Positions 61,227-64,000 of a DNA stretch of 64,000 nucleotides are shown here, one piece after another. A program made the translations under genes and the position numbers. The stretch spans positions 434,001 to 498,000 of the forward strand of contig NZ_SMFM01000002.1 of NCBI RefSeq assembly GCF_004349085.1, in the 5' to 3' direction. The notes beneath the pieces are model-generated. The model was not told where the DNA came from. It worked only from the letters and a program-made list of their open reading frames with translations, and did no database searches. Every line of letters begins with the position of its first letter. Within the stretch, counting starts at the first letter, position 1. The stretch comes from Flavobacterium caseinilyticum. Lineage in GTDB: Bacteria > Bacteroidota > Bacteroidia > Flavobacteriales > Flavobacteriaceae.

Positions 61227-62480
61227 TTATTTAATGTTTACTAGTTTCTGGATCATTGCTTTTGCTGATTCTGAATTAGGATTTAATGCTAAAGCTTTTT
61301 TGAATGATTTTAGTGCGTTTTCTTTATCATTGTTTATAAAATAGGCTTCACCTAAACTATCCCAAGTATTTGCATCATCTGGAAACAATCTTGCATTTTC
61401 TTCGAATACAACAATAGCATTATCAACTGATTTTTCTTTTAAAAGAGCATAGCCAATTTTATTTAAAAGAATATTCTTATTGCCCTTAGCAGTTTTGTTA
61501 ATGGCATCTACATAAGCATTTACCAAAGCTGTTTTTTCATTCGTTTTAATGTCTGGATGCACACCTTTTCCTTCCCAATTGGTTTTTGTTACTGGATGAA
61601 TGGCTTGGATGTATGGCATCGAAATTGTAAACTCATCATTCAAATTAATTCGTTTGGTTCGGTTCGCACCTCCGCCTGTAATTTCACCAACTACAATAGC
61701 TTTATCTAAATGCTTTAAAGTATAAGTAAATGCTTCTGCCGCCGAAAAAGTATGTTTACTGGTTAAAATATAAAGAGGCTTGTTTGTACTTCGTTTTCCC
61801 TTTACATTTTCAAATGTGTACAGTTGTGTTTTTGTATTTGTTGCTCGCTCATAAAAATCACTTAATAAAACAGGTTTTTCATCAAAAAAATAACTCGATA
61901 ACAACTGCATCATACTGGGAACACCACCTCCATTTGAGCGTAGATCGATAATGATTGCATTGGTACTACTTAAAAAATTCATTGTAGCTGTTGCTGTTTC
62001 TTCAGCATATTTTATATCTGCAAACTGACTTAAATTTAAATAACCAATGTTTCCTTCCATTATTTTCACCTCTGTAAATCCGTAATTTATTTCGGTCATT
62101 TGCATAGCTGTTCTTTTCTCCATTTCTAATCGCTTTTCTTCCGAAACAGCAAGTTTTTCCCGAGCAATACGCTCTGGTTCAAATCGAACTTTTAGGTGCA
62201 AATCTTTACTAATACTTTGCAAATCCTCTGTTACAGTTTTAGCGAATTCAACAGGACTTGTAATTTTATTATATGTATCAGATTTTAAATTTTTATCCAA
62301 TTGCATTATCATTTTTTTGGATAATTCCAAATCGATATAAGCTACTTCAAGATGAGTTTTAATTGCCAATACAACTTCATTTTTCTCCTTTGTATTCAGT
62401 AATCGATTAGTGTCTTGTGCTGTCGTATTTTGCACGGTTACAAATAAAATCAGCAGCATTGTTTTAAGATAGGTTTTCAT
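61227..62480 (-). CDS. S41-family (TSPc-type) peptidase with C-terminal TPR repeats
   Basis: A 417-residue exported peptidase. The signal peptide is followed by an N-terminal helical domain (about residues 20-120), the S41 core with LRSNGGGVPSMMQLLSSYFF and the serine nucleophile in TSKHTFSAAEAFTY, then GEITGGGANRT. Two TPR-like repeats (about residues 345-415) close the protein. It has no PDZ domain. Many secreted Flavobacteria proteins of this kind handle peptides at the cell surface. Confidence 0.87.
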   Translation of the reverse strand: MKTYLKTMLLILFVTVQNTTAQDTNRLLNTKEKNEVVLAIKTHLEVAYIDLELSKKMIMQLDKNLKSDTYNKITSPVEFAKTVTEDLQSISKDLHLKVRFEPERIAREKLAVSEEKRLEMEKRTAMQMTEINYGFTEVKIMEGNIGYLNLSQFADIKYAEETATATMNFLSSTNAIIIDLRSNGGGVPSMMQLLSSYFFDEKPVLLSDFYERATNTKTQLYTFENVKGKRSTNKPLYILTSKHTFSAAEAFTYTLKHLDKAIVVGEITGGGANRTKRINLNDEFTISMPYIQAIHPVTKTNWEGKGVHPDIKTNEKTALVNAYVDAINKTAKGNKNILLNKIGYALLKEKSVDNAIVVFEENARLFPDDANTWDSLGEAYFINNDKENALKSFKKALALNPNSESAKAMIQKLVNIK

Positions 62481-62694
62481 AATGTTTTCGTTTTACTATA
62501 TATAATTTTCAGCAAACATATCAGTAAACTAAAACGGGCTAAAATATTTATCATCAACTAGTAAAATATATTCACATACAATATAATTTGTGTTCAAATC
62601 CGGTTTAAGCCTAAAAAAGCAGCGTTTGTGCTTCTTTTAAGTGATTTGGTGCAGATTGTACTGGGAAAAAGTCATTTTTTGTTAATTTTGACTC

Positions 62695-63831
62695 ATGATT
62701 GAATTTTTTAAAAAGTACAAAGCCTTTTTGTATGGATTTCTAATCCAAAGGATTGCAGTAGTTGTGCTACTGTATTTTAATATTATTTACATTGACAATT
62801 CTGGAACAATAGCGAATATCCTAAGTTTTATTTTTAGCTGGTTTCTAGTCTCCTTACCCATTCATTATTTTTCGTTTTTAAAAAAGCATAAAACCATTTC
62901 TCTAAAGTTGCTTGTTCTGCTTTTTGTTTTTTTTGTAATCATTATAAATGATCTGAATTCCAAAATAATTGACAATCCCATAACCTTTATTGGATTAGTT
63001 TGTGTTGTACTATCCTTTTTCGCCATCATAACTCCTTATTATTTCAAAAAGTACGCCTTGATTGTAATGAGTTATTATGGCTTGGTATTGGGTTATTTCT
63101 ACTATCTAAGAGTATATATTAATGATATAAATAGATACTTTCAGCAGGAAAAAGAAATAAAAATCATTTTGACAGCTCCTTTTTTTGTGCTGCTTTTAAC
63201 GTGGTTTTATCAGCAATGGAAATGGATGAAAACAATAGAATCAAAAAAAACAAAAGCAGAATTATCGTTGTTGAAAAGCCAGATCAATCCCCATTTTTTT
63301 TTCAATACTTTAAATAATTTATATGGTTTAGTAATTGAAAAATCTGATGATGCACCAAATGTTATTTTAAAATTATCCGACATAATGCGTTATACTATTT
63401 ATATGGGAAAAGAAGATGTTGTACCTTTAAAAAATGAAATAGAATACTTAACAAACTATATTGAATTGCATAAAATACGATATCAGAAAAGAGTCGATAT
63501 TGTATTTAATCACAGTCGCGAAATTGATTATCAAATTGCGCCTTTACTGTTTATTATTCCGTTGGAAAACGCATTTAAACATGGCGTAGAAAGCATAACC
63601 GAAGATGCTTATATTCATATCAATATAAAAATTGATGCTGGCATACTTTATTTTGATATTGAAAATAACTTCGAAGCAAAAGAAACTTTCCAAACTGCCG
63701 GGATTGGAATACAGAATCTAAAACAGCGATTGAAATTATTATATCCTGATAAACATAAAATCAAAATAGATGTTAAAGATTCTATTTACAAATTAGAACT
63801 TAAAATAGAAATGATATGTTTCGCTATTTAA
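62695..63831 (+). CDS. LytS/YehU-family sensor histidine kinase
   Basis: A 378-residue membrane kinase with about six helices (residues 5-170) and a cytoplasmic His-kinase domain: LLKSQINPHFFFNTLNNLYG (phospho-acceptor His near residue 200) and the GIGIQNLKQRL ATP-binding box. It phosphorylates the LytTR regulator encoded just after it. The promoter has a -7 element (TTAATTTTG, ending 62690) but no Crp-type operator. Confidence 0.9.
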   Translation: MIEFFKKYKAFLYGFLIQRIAVVVLLYFNIIYIDNSGTIANILSFIFSWFLVSLPIHYFSFLKKHKTISLKLLVLLFVFFVIIINDLNSKIIDNPITFIGLVCVVLSFFAIITPYYFKKYALIVMSYYGLVLGYFYYLRVYINDINRYFQQEKEIKIILTAPFFVLLLTWFYQQWKWMKTIESKKTKAELSLLKSQINPHFFFNTLNNLYGLVIEKSDDAPNVILKLSDIMRYTIYMGKEDVVPLKNEIEYLTNYIELHKIRYQKRVDIVFNHSREIDYQIAPLLFIIPLENAFKHGVESITEDAYIHINIKIDAGILYFDIENNFEAKETFQTAGIGIQNLKQRLKLLYPDKHKIKIDVKDSIYKLELKIEMICFAI

Positions 63832-64000
63832 TTATTGATGATGAACCTATTGCCCATCGCATTATTGAAAACTATTGCGAAAATTTACCCTATTTAGAAA
63901 AGAAAGGAAATTGCTATAACGCCTTTGAAGCCTTACAATTTTTGAATGAGGACACTGTCGATTTGCTGTTTTTGGATATTAACATGCCTAAACTATCTGG
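63816..64000 (+). CDS. LytTR-type response regulator, N-terminal part
   Basis: The window ends inside this gene. The visible 61 residues are a receiver domain start (FRYLIIDDEPIAHRIIENY, then LLFLDINMPKLSG with the phospho-acceptor Asp). The start overlaps the kinase gene by 16 bp. It is the partner of the LytS-type kinase. Confidence 0.88.
   Translation, partial: MFRYLIIDDEPIAHRIIENYCENLPYLEKKGNCYNAFEALQFLNEDTVDLLFLDINMPKLS

Noticed and set aside
1..64000. CRISPR array
   Set aside because: No series of regularly spaced 25-40 bp repeats was seen anywhere in the window.

Overview
The window is AT-rich bacterial chromosome from the Bacteroidota, most likely Flavobacterium or a close relative. 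The evidence is the -7 promoter elements of the TAnnTTTG type, the near absence of Shine-Dalgarno sequences, a protein with a type IX secretion C-terminal domain (42285-43886), TonB receptors with N-terminal carboxypeptidase-like domains, and many family-typical small proteins. No rRNA, complete tRNA or CRISPR array was seen.

Layout. 1-2.9 kb: decayed accessory DNA with an excisionase-like HTH protein, a nonsense-interrupted gene and several hairpins. 3.0-12.5 kb: a Crp/Fnr-type regulator, a TauE/SafE exporter, two type II sulfide:quinone oxidoreductases (SQR) and between them a TetR-led tripartite efflux operon. 12.5-20.2 kb: an unusual cbb3-like oxidase cluster, an AraC regulator and cytochrome bd (cydAB). 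20.2-26.8 kb: a methyltransferase, an OprC/NosA-like copper TonB receptor, a second TonB receptor and a partly duplicated ICMT-like gene. 26.8-31.8 kb: gapN, a DUF3365 cytochrome c, an AcfC-like binding protein and a 1-Cys peroxiredoxin. 32.0-37.9 kb: three metallo-beta-lactamase/rhodanese fusions (persulfide dioxygenase type), a lipoprotein carbonic anhydrase, a single-domain rhodanese and its decayed copy. 38-46 kb: thioredoxins, small membrane proteins, metal-handling small proteins and cytochromes. 46.1-53.8 kb: split YeeE/YedE transporter, TsdA-like thiosulfate dehydrogenase, DsrE-like protein, FadL-like porin, SoxB-like hydrolase and OprD-like porin. 53.8-59.9 kb: an island with truncated LytTR and serine-recombinase relics and a 1244-residue SEC-C plus PD-(D/E)XK nuclease protein, a candidate defence gene. 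60.3-64 kb: a PD40 lipoprotein, an S41 peptidase and a LytS/LytTR two-component pair cut by the window end.

How the genes fit together. Fourteen promoters carry the same 16-bp palindrome (consensus TGTGAYNNNNGTYACA), and in every one its centre lies exactly 36.5 bp upstream of the last base of the -7 element. That is the geometry of class II activation by a Crp-family protein. The only Crp/Fnr regulator in the window (3001-3627) has a recognition helix with the same Arg-Glu-x-x-x-Arg pattern that E. coli CRP uses to read GTGA. The promoters drive sulfide oxidation (SQR), persulfide oxidation (MBL-rhodanese), sulfite and thiosulfate transport (TauE/SafE, YeeE/YedE), thiosulfate oxidation (TsdA), cytochrome bd, peroxiredoxin, carbonic anhydrase, a copper receptor, a DUF3365/gapN/TonB operon and an efflux pump. 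I read this as one Crp-controlled reduced-sulfur regulon. The effector of the regulator is unknown.
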